Notes: generated by a model not told the origin, from the sequence alone. 63,315 nucleotides of DNA from Bacteroidaceae bacterium (GCA_024401275.1 JAKSLJ010000017.1:1-63315); one strand, 5' to 3'; shown: positions 33,843 through 42,718, counted from the stretch's first letter. Numbers and translations: made by a program.

Positions 33843-33911
33843 AGAAGCAAATCTGACAAAAATTCTTACAAGAAGAATATTCCTGTAAAGATTCCTGTCA
33901 GATTTGCTTCT
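33843..33911. terminator. Long hairpin between convergent genes, likely bidirectional terminator
   Basis: AGAAGCAAATCTGACA near 33843 is the reverse complement of TGTCAGATTTGCTTCT ending near 33911. Inner CTTACAAGAA and TTCCTGTAAAG arms also pair. Confidence 0.75.
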
Positions 33912-33930
33912 CTTTGTAATATTACGCTAA

Positions 33931-33951
33931 TTTTTTTTTTTTTGGGGGGGG
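33931..33951. other. Homopolymer junction T13-G8
   Basis: Thirteen T followed by eight G. No gene overlaps it. Its length is prone to slippage and to sequencing error. Confidence 0.8.
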
Positions 33952-34172
33952 TAAAACCTGCGAACTTGTATTTTCAATTAGGTTATTATATACAATTTGG
34001 CACAGAATAATTTATGATAAAATTTATGGGCAATTCATGGAAAATTCATGTAGCGCCGCAGGCTTTATATTTTTTTTAACACGAATGACCATAAATTATC
34101 CACGAATTTATTCATAAATTAAGATTTATGCCTAATAGTATATAGTTTCCTTCAATTATCCATTCTTAATTA

Positions 34173-34973
34173 TCAATTATAACAGAACCACTCCTCCTTC
34201 ATCTCTTTCAGAAACTCTGGGGTGATAGGATAGCCCGCAGCATCACCCAGTACAGCATCAGTGTCGCAGTATGGGCACCAAGCCGTTTCCTGGCCATCCA
34301 TCTCTTCTCTGAATGCCACCTCACTTGGGGCAAATGTCTTCAGGCAAGAGAAGCAGCCGCATTTCTCTGAGCGGAGGATGCTATCCTTGTTCTTGAACGA
34401 AGCTTTGTGAGCTGCCTTCAGATACCGATATTCAGGAGTGAAGGGACGGCAGATTATTTTCGCAGCCTCTTCGCACACATGGTGTCCGCCTGGAATCCCA
34501 TAGCATCCCCTTACGTCTTCTATAAACATATCAGCATAACGGTCACCCAACAGTTCATCGTCGTCAGCAAAATAACCCGTTATGAGGTAGCGCTCCTCGT
34601 CGCTAAAAGTCTTCAGCTGTGGCTCAAAGGCAGCGTAAGTGGCAATCATTTCCTTTGAAGGCGCAGGCAAACCGTTATGCGGGCCCAGTTTTGGAAGTTC
34701 CACAGAAGGCAAATAGCAAGGATTTATCACGATGCGCTCTATACCTGTTGTCAGCAATGTAAGGAAACCACCGAGTGATGAACCCACCACAAGGTCAATT
34801 CCCTCGCGCTCTATCGTCTCGCGTATCTCTCGCAGTGCCAAAGCACAGTCATCCTGCGTGTAGTCCATACCTATCACCTGCCACTCTTCCTGTGGCATAT
34901 ACTTGCGGAACAATCTACAGCTGCTGCCTTCCGGAGAGCCATTGTAGCCGTGTATGTAAAGCAGTTTCTTCAT
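34173..34973 (-). CDS. YqiA-like alpha/beta hydrolase with C-terminal zinc-ribbon-like domain
   Basis: 266 residues. The N-terminal part (1-190) is a YqiA/UPF0227-type esterase: KKLLYIHGYNGSPEGSS, then VVGSSLGGFLTLL with nucleophile Ser66 in GSSLGG, ADDDELLG supplying a likely Asp, and GGHHV supplying a His. The C-terminal 60 residues contain CGCFSC and, about 33 residues later, CPYC, spaced like a zinc ribbon, followed by TDAVLGDAAGYPITPEFL. The tail resembles free-standing cytoplasmic zinc-ribbon proteins of Bacteroidetes. No signal peptide is present. The substrate is unknown. Confidence 0.8.
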   Translation of the reverse strand: MKKLLYIHGYNGSPEGSSCRLFRKYMPQEEWQVIGMDYTQDDCALALREIRETIEREGIDLVVGSSLGGFLTLLTTGIERIVINPCYLPSVELPKLGPHNGLPAPSKEMIATYAAFEPQLKTFSDEERYLITGYFADDDELLGDRYADMFIEDVRGCYGIPGGHHVCEEAAKIICRPFTPEYRYLKAAHKASFKNKDSILRSEKCGCFSCLKTFAPSEVAFREEMDGQETAWCPYCDTDAVLGDAAGYPITPEFLKEMKEEWFCYN

Positions 34974-35077
34974 TTCGTTTATCTTTTGTATTATACAACG
35001 TTAATGATTATAAATGTTGCAGAGTTCTTGAGTTTGAGGCGATGAACTCATCCATTAGCTTAAAGATATGGTCAGGA

Positions 35078-36337
35078 TTAATACGGATTATTCTGCCACT
35101 TGTTGAAAGCCTTGACCTGTATGGTTCTACCATTGTACACGATAGTATCCTCTTTATCAAATGTAATCAACAAAAGATTGTCGCAATGCAATTCCCCTGC
35201 GCATTCCACCAATGCGGAGAGTTCGCGTTTTAAAGTACGCTCATTGATTATGTCGTATGACACCTGTATGAGCTGCTCTACATGAACACCTTTGCGCGTG
35301 ACGAAATCCACCTCCTTGTCATTACGTGAACGATAATAGAAAAGTGACTTCTCCTCGTCATAGCCTCGGCGACGCAGTTCCAGGAAGACATCGTTTTCAA
35401 GTAGGCGTCCGAGATTCTCGCTGAGATTGAATCCTACACTCAGAACAAAGCCATTGTCCACTACATACACTTTTCTCGGTGCCTTCATCATGACCTTCAG
35501 TTTGTTGTTGTATCGTGGCAGATAATAGAACAAGTATGGCTCGTGCAGGTAGCCACAGAACTTCTTGACCGTATTCTCGCTATTCATGCCGAGATCTTGG
35601 CTTAGTGACAAGGTGGTAAACGGATTGCAGAAGTTGGAAAGCAGGTAGTTGGCAAGGTTGAACAGTTCCGTCACTTTGCGAATCCTATGACGCTGAGCCA
35701 CATCCTTTGTGATGATAGATGTGAAGAGCGTTTGCAGATAGCTCCCCGTCATCTGACGAGCCTGCAGTGTCTCTGGATAACCTCCCAGTCGCAGGTACTC
35801 CTCATAAATGATTCTAGCCTTTGCCTCCTGCTCCGGCTGAATATCCTGAGCTGTGATTCCTGAATAACTGAGTGTTTCAGACAAGCCGAACGGCAGCATC
35901 TCAATCTCCACATATCGGCCTGTGAGCACCGTTGCCATTTCGCTGCTCAACATCTTGGCATTACTACCCGTCACAATCAGATTGATGCCTCTGCGATAAA
36001 GTTTTGATACCCACAAATCCCAGCCTTCAAGGTTCTGTACCTCATCGAGCAACAGGTACTGATAGGACGGATAAACACTGTCGAGAGCCGACATCACAAG
36101 GTCTTCATTCCAAAGAGAAAGCAGCTTTGGGTCATCAAAGTTAAGGTACGCAAAGCAGTGTCCTCTCAGCATCATGAGCGCAAAGATGGACTTGCCAGCT
36201 CGCCGAGGTCCAGTGATCAACTTGATCTGAGGATTCTGCAGGAGAAGTGAAATGTCATAGCGTGATTGCCTGCTAATGTAGGGTAAAGATAGAAGCTGTT
36301 CGCATTCCTGACGCTGCTGTTTTATAGTCGTGAGCAT
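35078..36337 (-). CDS. DUF4143-type AAA ATPase (AAA_14)
   Basis: 419 residues from ATG 36337 (MLTTIKQQRQECEQLL); the frame extends 13 codons further but that part overlaps likely promoter DNA. Walker A ITGPRRAGKSIFALMML, Walker B YLLLDEVQNLEGWD, and NLIVTGSNAKMLSSEMATVL with LTGRYVEIEMLPFG are typical. The C-terminal DUF4143 domain ends with EVDFVTRKGVHVEQLIQVSY, a PD-(D/E)XK-like pattern. These single-gene ATPases are abundant and mobile in anaerobes; the biological role is not established. Confidence 0.92.
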   Translation of the reverse strand: MLTTIKQQRQECEQLLSLPYISRQSRYDISLLLQNPQIKLITGPRRAGKSIFALMMLRGHCFAYLNFDDPKLLSLWNEDLVMSALDSVYPSYQYLLLDEVQNLEGWDLWVSKLYRRGINLIVTGSNAKMLSSEMATVLTGRYVEIEMLPFGLSETLSYSGITAQDIQPEQEAKARIIYEEYLRLGGYPETLQARQMTGSYLQTLFTSIITKDVAQRHRIRKVTELFNLANYLLSNFCNPFTTLSLSQDLGMNSENTVKKFCGYLHEPYLFYYLPRYNNKLKVMMKAPRKVYVVDNGFVLSVGFNLSENLGRLLENDVFLELRRRGYDEEKSLFYYRSRNDKEVDFVTRKGVHVEQLIQVSYDIINERTLKRELSALVECAGELHCDNLLLITFDKEDTIVYNGRTIQVKAFNKWQNNPY

Positions 36338-36543
36338 AATATGTATTGATATAAATAACGGTGCAAAAGTACACAATTATTCTCAATCCTGCAAGCATAC
36401 TGCGGAAAAAAGCACAAAATATCCGCAGTACAGCATTAATAATGCACATTTTCCTTTTGCATCCCCCACCAAATCATACATCAAAAAATATAAATGTGAC
36501 CATCTTTCAGAACGACAGCAAGTCCTTTATATAGTCAGCATCA

Positions 36544-36792
36544 TCACGCGCGAAAGCCACGGGCAACGATTTCTCGTCCGCCTCTGGTTTCAATGATTAT
36601 GTCTGCAAAGAGAATGTGCTTATCCACCTGAATGCTGGCAATGGCTCCAAAGCGGATCTGAGTTTCCTTACAACCAATGAGTTTCGGTTTGCGGTGAATC
36701 ACCACTTCTTCCTCGTCGTCGATGATTATTTCGTCTGGAAATACTGCGTTGCCGTCGCCTGACACGCGACTCGCTTCAAATTCGTAGATCAT
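36544..36792 (-). CDS. Small protein, possible PH-like fold, unknown function
   Basis: 82 residues beginning MIYEFEASRVSGDGNAVFPD. A pattern of short beta-strands (DEIIIDDEEEVVIHRKP, then FGAIASIQVDKHILFADIII) resembles small PH-like domain proteins of bacteria. No signal or membrane segment. It lies alone between a DUF4143 ATPase and another small unknown gene, with about 107 bases to the latter. Low-confidence assignment of fold; the reading frame itself looks real by composition. Confidence 0.6.
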   Translation of the reverse strand: MIYEFEASRVSGDGNAVFPDEIIIDDEEEVVIHRKPKLIGCKETQIRFGAIASIQVDKHILFADIIIETRGGREIVARGFRA

Positions 36793-36899
36793 ATATTTGT
36801 TTTGTAGTTAACGCCACTAATATAGTGAGATGTGAAGGAAATTTCAAAAAAGAGAGAGACCAAGTTGGTCAATCGCTACTTTGTGTGTCATAAATACCA

Positions 36900-37244
36900 T
36901 TACCAAGTGACGGAATTAGTGTCCAGGTCTGTAACTTTTGCTTCCTTGAACCATACATCCTCATCTAAGCAATAGGCATCATATTCTATCACTTCGAAGA
37001 GCCAACACGCAAGGTCTTGTGCATCCTTTATACCATGCTCATGTGGATAACCCACCAGAAATTCCTCACTCATAACAAGTTCTGCCGTTTTAATCAATTC
37101 GTCACCGAGGTAGATATGAATGGTATATGGTCCATTTTCTCCATCCTCTATTTTGATGTTCTTACGTCCTTCTACTATCTTATTATCGGTATGTGTGTAT
37201 TTGAACCAATAACGGAATTTCTTTGTTTCTTCTAAAGTCATCAT
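36900..37244 (-). CDS. Hypothetical protein
   Basis: 114 residues. The start MMTLEETKKFRYWFKYTH offers two ATGs. The protein is acidic with alternating beta and alpha potential (YTIHIYLGDELIKTAELVMS, then ACWLFEVIEYDAYCLDEDVW). No signal peptide and no recognised domain. Size, acidity and isolation would suit an immunity-type or orphan accessory protein, but nothing shows this. It is about 100 bases downstream of the channel-like gene and may or may not belong to that operon. Confidence 0.65.
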   Translation of the reverse strand: MMTLEETKKFRYWFKYTHTDNKIVEGRKNIKIEDGENGPYTIHIYLGDELIKTAELVMSEEFLVGYPHEHGIKDAQDLACWLFEVIEYDAYCLDEDVWFKEAKVTDLDTNSVTW

Positions 37245-37346
37245 ATCTGCGAACTTGTTATCTGTTATTAATTACTCTGATCCGATTCATAAATTCAAAA
37301 CTTTTTTGAATTTTATGCCCTAATATAGTAAACAGAGTGAGAAATT

Positions 37347-38549
37347 TCAAATTCCGAGGTAACTTTTTATGTTCTCTGCTATAGTTTTTGCGATGGCAAT
37401 GTTGCGGTCATCCCAGGCTGTGACCTTGAAGGCTGTGCGGAGGGTGAAGGCATTGGTGTCCGTTCCGCCTCCTATGCGACGGGCAATATTCTTCTTGCCA
37501 GCACCAGTGTGGTAGCGGTGGCGGTCGCTCTCATAGCCGAATTCAGACTGCAACTGGGTTGTTAGTTGCTGATAGAAGGCATCGAAGCGCTGCGTGTCAC
37601 AGATTGTGAGGTTAGGATCTGTATATCCCTCGTCACCCTTTTTCGCTCCATATATAAGGTGGAAGTGCGTTGGGTAGGATGGCTCCTCTGCACCACTTGC
37701 GCTGATGAAGAATATCACCCACTTGTCCTTGCCACGAGACAGCGACTTCACATCGTCGATGAAACGCTTGCAGTTGCTTGCCTCGTCATCAGGATTCTCC
37801 ACTACATAGAAGCTGACAGGATTGTCCTCATCCACCTCCAACTCCTTGCTCACATAGTTGAAACCGCCCAACTCTGCCACATAGTAGGCAAAGTTGCCGA
37901 TACCAGCCTCGTGAACATTAGAAGTTCCCACTATCGTGATGTTCGACTGTCTGTCAATCTTACATCCGTATGGCACACCCTCCGTAACAGGGAAATGCTC
38001 AACCACGAGTCTGTCCTGTGGATGCTCACTTGCGTTCTGCGTAGTGGCAAGGTTGCGAAGACGATAGTTAGCACCATCATTCACTGCATCCATAATGTCT
38101 TTCAGATCTATATGCTGTTTTGCTTCAATATCCACCACTGATACATAGCGAGGTTCGGTGCGTTCCTTGGTATAGCGGCACTGGCGAGGACGGAAAGCCT
38201 TTTCTAGACGAGAGCGGATAAGAATCAGTTGCTTCTCTCGTTTCTCTTTGGCGAAAGCATCCTGAAAGCCCTTTGCCACAAGACCGGCAGGTATGGCGAA
38301 GATGGACATTTTCAACATAGAGATAATTATCCATAGCAATCGTCCTGTAATTGTTATAGGGTCAGCAGGAGCAAACTTGCCAGGATTGCCAAGATAACTC
38401 ATGAACGACCATAGGATAGAATCCCACAGGCTACTATAATTCTCTGGCTGCGCTGCATGTTCAACAACATACAACAATACCGACAACACCAAAGTAAGCA
38501 CAAGTAGCACCTGCAAGCTTACCCACATCTCGCGCTTTGCTGCCACCAA
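37347..38549 (-). CDS. Pore-loop (potassium channel-like) membrane protein with large cytoplasmic domain; in-frame stop near its natural start
   Basis: 400 residues from TTG 38549. Residues about 9-30 form an outer helix and SSLWDSILWSFMSYLG a pore helix. There is no canonical TVGYG filter: the sequence reads YLGNPGKFAPADPITITG. An inner helix LLWIIISMLKMSIFAIPAGL with the K+-channel-like end AIPAGLVAKGF follows. A cytoplasmic domain of about 290 residues ends IGGGTDTNAFTLRTAFKV and is of unknown fold. The frame upstream starts at ATG 38597 (MDIRETFKGFRYF) but hits TGA at 38556-38558; the intact gene probably read through. It is the last gene of a run with DUF4268 and two lipoproteins. It may be a point-mutation pseudogene or may be translated from the internal start. 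Confidence 0.7.
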   Translation of the reverse strand: MVAAKREMWVSLQVLLVLTLVLSVLLYVVEHAAQPENYSSLWDSILWSFMSYLGNPGKFAPADPITITGRLLWIIISMLKMSIFAIPAGLVAKGFQDAFAKEKREKQLILIRSRLEKAFRPRQCRYTKERTEPRYVSVVDIEAKQHIDLKDIMDAVNDGANYRLRNLATTQNASEHPQDRLVVEHFPVTEGVPYGCKIDRQSNITIVGTSNVHEAGIGNFAYYVAELGGFNYVSKELEVDEDNPVSFYVVENPDDEASNCKRFIDDVKSLSRGKDKWVIFFISASGAEEPSYPTHFHLIYGAKKGDEGYTDPNLTICDTQRFDAFYQQLTTQLQSEFGYESDRHRYHTGAGKKNIARRIGGGTDTNAFTLRTAFKVTAWDDRNIAIAKTIAENIKSYLGI

Positions 38550-38622
38550 TCCCTTTCAAAAGTAGCGGAAGCCCTTGAATGTTTCTCTTATGTCCATAGT
38601 AATAACACATTTTTCTACGAGT

Positions 38623-39510
38623 CTATATATTTATACTCAAGTCTTTGAATCGTTTGTAAAACTCTTCGATATTCTTAGCAAACCACTCAACAGATTCATC
38701 ATTGTATAAATCATCGAATGTAGAACAATCTCTTGTTACTTTCCAAGATATCCAATCCGCGTTTTTACGTCCCTGTTCTTCTTTTAGTCCAGCGGTAAAT
38801 TTTCTTATTTGCTTTGCACTTTCCTCTCCTGATGAAGTAACAAGTGAAACTGTTTGAACTAATGAACGCTTATGGAAATAGAAACTCAGCCAGCAGCCAC
38901 GTGCTTTGATACTCATTTCGAATCCTCGCCTGTAAGCGTTTTTAGGCTTCTTGTCTATAGAAAGCTTATTTATGACCTTGTCCCAAAAATCCCTATTGCG
39001 CTTAGCTTCTTCTACCTCTTGTTCTATCTCCTCTTCTTTTTCTTCTTCCGAAGGTTCAAGAATTAGATTGAGAGCGAAAAGTGGTTGATCGGAAACGATA
39101 AAAGCAGAACATTGTATAACGAAAAATTGATAATCCAAAGGAGTTATTTTGTTAAGCATCTCATACGTCTTTCTATGAGCTTCTTGAAGTTCTTCGCATA
39201 TTAATATACAGATTTTAGCTCCGAGATTAGACATATATGTTAGACACTTACCTATATGGTCATGATCGGATTTCCCGAACATGTTTTCTATTATTACCTT
39301 TTCGTGGGTTTTCTTTACTTCTGCCAGTATATCCACACGAAAATTAATAGCAGAAACTTCTTCTCCAAGTACATGGAGTTCAAATCCTACAACATCGGAA
39401 ATCTCCTTAATATTATTACTCACCCAAGGTGTGAAGTCAGAAGCTTCTGACTCCCATACCTTGCGAATTGGTTGCTTTGCTTTTATTATATTATAAGGAA
39501 TGTTGGTCAT
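38623..39510 (-). CDS. DUF4268 protein with PD-(D/E)XK-like N-terminal domain
   Basis: 295 residues. The N-terminal half has FTPWVSNNIKEISDVVGFEL, then FRVDILAEVKKTHEKVIIEN and KSDHDHIGKCLTYMSNLGAK, the nuclease-like arrangement seen before DUF4268, with Asp and Glu ligands (VDILAE, VIIEN). After a Glu-rich coiled linker (EPSEEEKEEEIEQEVEEAKR), the DUF4268 domain spans about 185-290. Members are often found in restriction or defence neighbourhoods and are thought to act on nucleic acids. It is AT-rich compared with core genes. It lies 25 bases upstream of the channel-like gene and 29 downstream of the membrane-anchored protein. Confidence 0.85.
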   Translation of the reverse strand: MTNIPYNIIKAKQPIRKVWESEASDFTPWVSNNIKEISDVVGFELHVLGEEVSAINFRVDILAEVKKTHEKVIIENMFGKSDHDHIGKCLTYMSNLGAKICILICEELQEAHRKTYEMLNKITPLDYQFFVIQCSAFIVSDQPLFALNLILEPSEEEKEEEIEQEVEEAKRNRDFWDKVINKLSIDKKPKNAYRRGFEMSIKARGCWLSFYFHKRSLVQTVSLVTSSGEESAKQIRKFTAGLKEEQGRKNADWISWKVTRDCSTFDDLYNDESVEWFAKNIEEFYKRFKDLSINI

Positions 39511-39539
39511 TATTTCCCCCTTTGATTTTATCTATAGCA

Positions 39540-40358
39540 TCATTTGAACGCTCCTAATTTCTCAGCATTCTCTATAATTTTTTGAACTTCATTTTTATCA
39601 TCATCAGTATACCACTGAACCTCACCCCAATCACTTAAATAGAGATTTTTCTTCATCATCATAAATGCCTCGTTAGCCAAATCCTTGTCTTTGTGTGTAA
39701 TAGCATACTCTACTATATAACGACAATGGGCGTTGTATCTCGCAATCTTTTTGGATATACCTGTTTCATCACGATAAGCACCTAATCTCGTATTTATGGC
39801 AGGCAGACCAAACGAACCTACTTTTCGAAGGATTGTCATAGCATCGGACTTATTACCTTCATCTAATAACCTTTGTATAGTCTCGTCATCCCATAGATTC
39901 CATTTTTTCACTATCTGTAATGTCAAATTATCATCATTTATTGACTTGGCAATACCCATAATCTGATTGTACAGCCATGATGCATTGTGCTCTTTTGCGA
40001 TAAAAGAGATACGGGTAAGACCATTGACACCTTCGGTTTCAAGAACATGGGTTGCTTCGTGAAGCACAACATACTTCTCTGCCTTAGGAGCTTCCCAAGG
40101 GTCGATTGTCTTGATTTGGTTTATGATCTTGTAAGCTTCTTCAAAGTCCTTTCCTTCACATGCTTCTATATAGTTATTTTTCAACTCTTCTACCCTAGCG
40201 ATGTCGCGATTCTTATTCCAGTCGTTCCACTCATCTTTGATGCTACCCCAATTAACAACTATCAGAAAAAGTATGAGCATGATAACACCCACAACAATTT
40301 TCCATATAGGAAATCCCAACACATTAGTTTGCTCTTTTTGATTTTCTCTTTTTTCCAT
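39540..40358 (-). CDS. Membrane-anchored protein of unknown function
   Basis: 272 residues. One membrane helix near the N-terminus (WKIVVGVIMLILFLIVVNW, about 19-38) follows a short cytoplasmic head. The rest is a helical, probably periplasmic, domain of TPR-like character: LKNNYIEACEGKDFEEAYKI, DNLTLQIVKKWNLWDDETIQ and MTILRKVGSFGLPAINTRLG. It also contains LHEATHVLETEG, which reads like a zinc-protease HExxH but lacks it (HEATH matches HExxH); a metalloprotease role cannot be excluded. It is in the lipoprotein operon, 28 bases downstream. Function is not recognised. Confidence 0.65.
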   Translation of the reverse strand: MEKRENQKEQTNVLGFPIWKIVVGVIMLILFLIVVNWGSIKDEWNDWNKNRDIARVEELKNNYIEACEGKDFEEAYKIINQIKTIDPWEAPKAEKYVVLHEATHVLETEGVNGLTRISFIAKEHNASWLYNQIMGIAKSINDDNLTLQIVKKWNLWDDETIQRLLDEGNKSDAMTILRKVGSFGLPAINTRLGAYRDETGISKKIARYNAHCRYIVEYAITHKDKDLANEAFMMMKKNLYLSDWGEVQWYTDDDKNEVQKIIENAEKLGAFK

Positions 40359-40386
40359 AATAATTATTTAATTAATTGTACAATTC

Positions 40387-41565
40387 TTAATCATTTTTCT
40401 TACCTTCCAACTTGTCGAACAATCTGTTTGCCAAGCCAAAGCTACCATCCCAAAGCTTACCCATTCCGAGGAAACCGCCAGTGTTGGCATTCTTTGCTTC
40501 CAGAGCTTTTGCCTGAGCGATACCAACGCTAGCATCAGCAGTGATCTGGGCGATGGTTGCCTGTGCCTCGTATGGAGCCTTGATTTTCTCTACCTGAAGT
40601 TCTTCCATCGCCAGCTGATGAGCCTTCTCGCGTTCGTCCTTCTTGACATCTGCAACATGGCTGAGGTAGTTGTCATAAAGCTGTTTAGCACGAGCATACG
40701 AACCGCTGCGTACGGGGATTACTTTCAAGTAAGCGCCAAGTTCTGGGTTGTAGTCCTCGCCAGCAGCAGCAATGGCACCTTCTAGTTCACCAAGCAGTTC
40801 AGCAGCCTTTTCCTCAAAGAACATATCGCTTACTTCCTTGTTGCGCTTTGCCGCGTATAAGTATGTTGCCGATGCTTGCTCAGGAACAGAAGAAAGAAGT
40901 GCCATGGCAAGAGCATAGTTGCGGTTGCCTACAGCCTCATCCACAACCTTCTGCACATTTGCAGTTGCACTATACCACTTGATAGCACGCTCACTGGCTG
41001 TCTGGAGCATTTTCTGCATGTCGGCCGTGTTCTTCAACTCGTTCATCGCCTTGCTTGCAGCATCCTCGAAGGTAGAACCCACACCAGTGATAGTCTGGGC
41101 AGAAGATGCGTAAATATCATTGGTAATGAAGTTGCCACAATACATCGTAACCTCATACTTCACGATAGCCTTCTGAGGTGCTGTGCCAGTGAGTTCACGC
41201 TGCACGCAATCCACTCGGCTCACCATGGCAAGCACAGGATTCTTACAGAGACCGCCGATACCGTTCTTGCTGGCAATCTGTATCATCTTCGTACCAAGTT
41301 TGTCGCTGGCAGCCTGTGGTATATTCTCACTGACGGCAGGAGGAAGTACGCTAAATGCCACCCCATGGTTGCTGAGGATGCTGTCGATGTTTATCTCCTG
41401 AGCCAACTCGTTGTGCTTCTGTGCTATAGCGTCATCACGCTCATCGTCGCTGAGCGAAGAGGTGCGTTCCTTCGCAGCAAACTTTACACCTGCGTTCTTA
41501 TCGCTACCCCCACATGCAGAGAGAGCTATCGCAGTGGCTATAATATATAAATATGTGTATTTCAT
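40387..41565 (-). CDS. Lipoprotein of unknown function
   Basis: 392 residues. The lipoprotein signal ends ALSACGG (Cys18). The mature part has a mixed domain containing NGIGGLCKNPVLAMVSRVDC and a segment on YEVTMYCGNFITNDIYASS. A helical C-terminal half follows (EKAHQLAMEELQVEKIKAPY), ending with a glycine-rich GGFLGMGKLWDGSFG. An N-terminal coiled region and the tail suggest a peripheral envelope protein. It follows the first lipoprotein by 3 bases, so the two are coexpressed. I do not recognise the family. Confidence 0.7.
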   Translation of the reverse strand: MKYTYLYIIATAIALSACGGSDKNAGVKFAAKERTSSLSDDERDDAIAQKHNELAQEINIDSILSNHGVAFSVLPPAVSENIPQAASDKLGTKMIQIASKNGIGGLCKNPVLAMVSRVDCVQRELTGTAPQKAIVKYEVTMYCGNFITNDIYASSAQTITGVGSTFEDAASKAMNELKNTADMQKMLQTASERAIKWYSATANVQKVVDEAVGNRNYALAMALLSSVPEQASATYLYAAKRNKEVSDMFFEEKAAELLGELEGAIAAAGEDYNPELGAYLKVIPVRSGSYARAKQLYDNYLSHVADVKKDEREKAHQLAMEELQVEKIKAPYEAQATIAQITADASVGIAQAKALEAKNANTGGFLGMGKLWDGSFGLANRLFDKLEGKKND

Positions 41566-41568
41566 TTC

Positions 41569-42591
41569 TTAGATGCCTTTAACCGTTAATATAACCTCGC
41601 CAAGTCCCTGAGAGTTGTTTGTGCTCTGAAGACCGAGGTTCTTGCGAAGATTCTTCTGAAGTTCGCGAGTGAAGTCATACACTCCGTACTGAGTACCATC
41701 GTCCTGAAGCAGAGGAATGCGTACATTAACGAAGTAGAGTTCATTGTTCGAGTTGCGTTGCATTTTGCAAGCACCCTTCACAGACTTAGCCTTGATGAAG
41801 TCCATAAACCAGTCGCTGTATGTATCGCCCTCTATACTCTGATCCTGAAGGTTTACATTGCTCTCGCCATCTACAACGATGCGTACAGTCACCTCACGAC
41901 CACGAGTAAGAATATCGGAGAAGTACTTCTGGATGTCGTTCATCAACGAAGGTAGTTTCTCCTTAAGGTCGTTCTGAATGGTTTCGGTAGTAGATTCACC
42001 CTTGATGTTGCTTGTAGTAACCGTTGCTATGCTCTTGTTGGTATAGGCATCGAGCGCAGTGAGAGTATAGCTCACGTTCTTGTTCTTATAGTCGTGGCTT
42101 GTGAGCGAAGACGACTTGTAGTAGTTCATCTCCAGAATAATGTCAGGCTGTGCAGTCTGCAAAAGTTGTGTCTTTGCATCCTGCCTCAAGCCATCAGCCA
42201 AGTCTGTAGCTGCTTGTGTCTCAAGTTGCTTGAGTGTCTGTTCGAAGTCGGTAAGTGGGTAATTCTGGTTGTTGAAAGCATCCTGGATAAATGATGCCAG
42301 ACGTGGGAAACTGTCGTCGGCAAGAAGATATTTCTTGTAGTCACGTACAATGAAATTCTTGCCATCTACTGTTGTCTCCTTCAATGCACTGAAGTTCTTG
42401 AGCGTCTGGTCGGCAGGAATTACCATAATCTGCGGACGTGCCTGTTCAATGGCATTCACATCGCCACCCTCGTAAGCTTCCATGTCACCACTTGCGCCTT
42501 CGGCAAGCGACTTGCCGTCACCATTGCCACCGCAAGAACAAAGCATCATAAAGGCAATAGCGGCAAAAATCGTGTTTTTTTTGATTTTCAT
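41569..42591 (-). CDS. DUF6175-like lipoprotein
   Basis: 340 residues. The lipoprotein signal MKIKKNTIFAAIAFMMLCSC has Cys20 followed by GGN. The mature domain begins with RPQIMVIPADQTLKNFSALK and contains PDIILEMNYYKSSSLTSHDY and YSDWFMDFIKAKSVKGACKM, resembling the DUF6175/FlgT-like Bacteroidetes lipoproteins. It is the first gene of a run of five closely spaced minus-strand genes. TACTTTTG at 42648-42641 is its likely -7 box, and the 22-base array lies immediately upstream. Confidence 0.72.
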   Translation of the reverse strand: MKIKKNTIFAAIAFMMLCSCGGNGDGKSLAEGASGDMEAYEGGDVNAIEQARPQIMVIPADQTLKNFSALKETTVDGKNFIVRDYKKYLLADDSFPRLASFIQDAFNNQNYPLTDFEQTLKQLETQAATDLADGLRQDAKTQLLQTAQPDIILEMNYYKSSSLTSHDYKNKNVSYTLTALDAYTNKSIATVTTSNIKGESTTETIQNDLKEKLPSLMNDIQKYFSDILTRGREVTVRIVVDGESNVNLQDQSIEGDTYSDWFMDFIKAKSVKGACKMQRNSNNELYFVNVRIPLLQDDGTQYGVYDFTRELQKNLRKNLGLQSTNNSQGLGEVILTVKGI

Positions 42592-42640
42592 ATTCAGGTA
42601 TAGTTTTATTATATTTTCTAATCACATCATTATTTTGCTG

Positions 42641-42648
42641 CAAAAGTA
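42641..42648 (-). promoter_or_regulatory. -7 box of the five-gene lipoprotein operon
   Basis: TACTTTTG (minus strand) fits TAnnTTTG; about 50 bases before the ATG at 42591. No good -33 box, so activation from the upstream array is plausible. Confidence 0.6.
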
Positions 42649-42718
42649 ATGAAATTTAATGATTTCCCTTTGGTTCCAATTGGTTCTTTTCGCATTTGAC
42701 CGCTTGAATCACAAAGCT

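Larger units (their letters stand above)
33807..34172. other. Convergent intergenic region
   Basis: Contains the hairpin at 33843-33911, the homopolymer pair at 33931-33951, and from about 34000 repeated TTCATG/ATAAATT/CACGAATT motifs in AT-rich DNA with a short GCGCCGCAGGC palindrome (34052-34062). It ends in a TCAATTATCAATT-like tract. No gene found. Confidence 0.6.

Noticed and set aside
40018-40075. HEATH in the membrane-anchored protein as a zinc metalloprotease
   Set aside because: The pentad matches HExxH formally, but there is no supporting downstream ligand or family context, so it is noted in the entry only.
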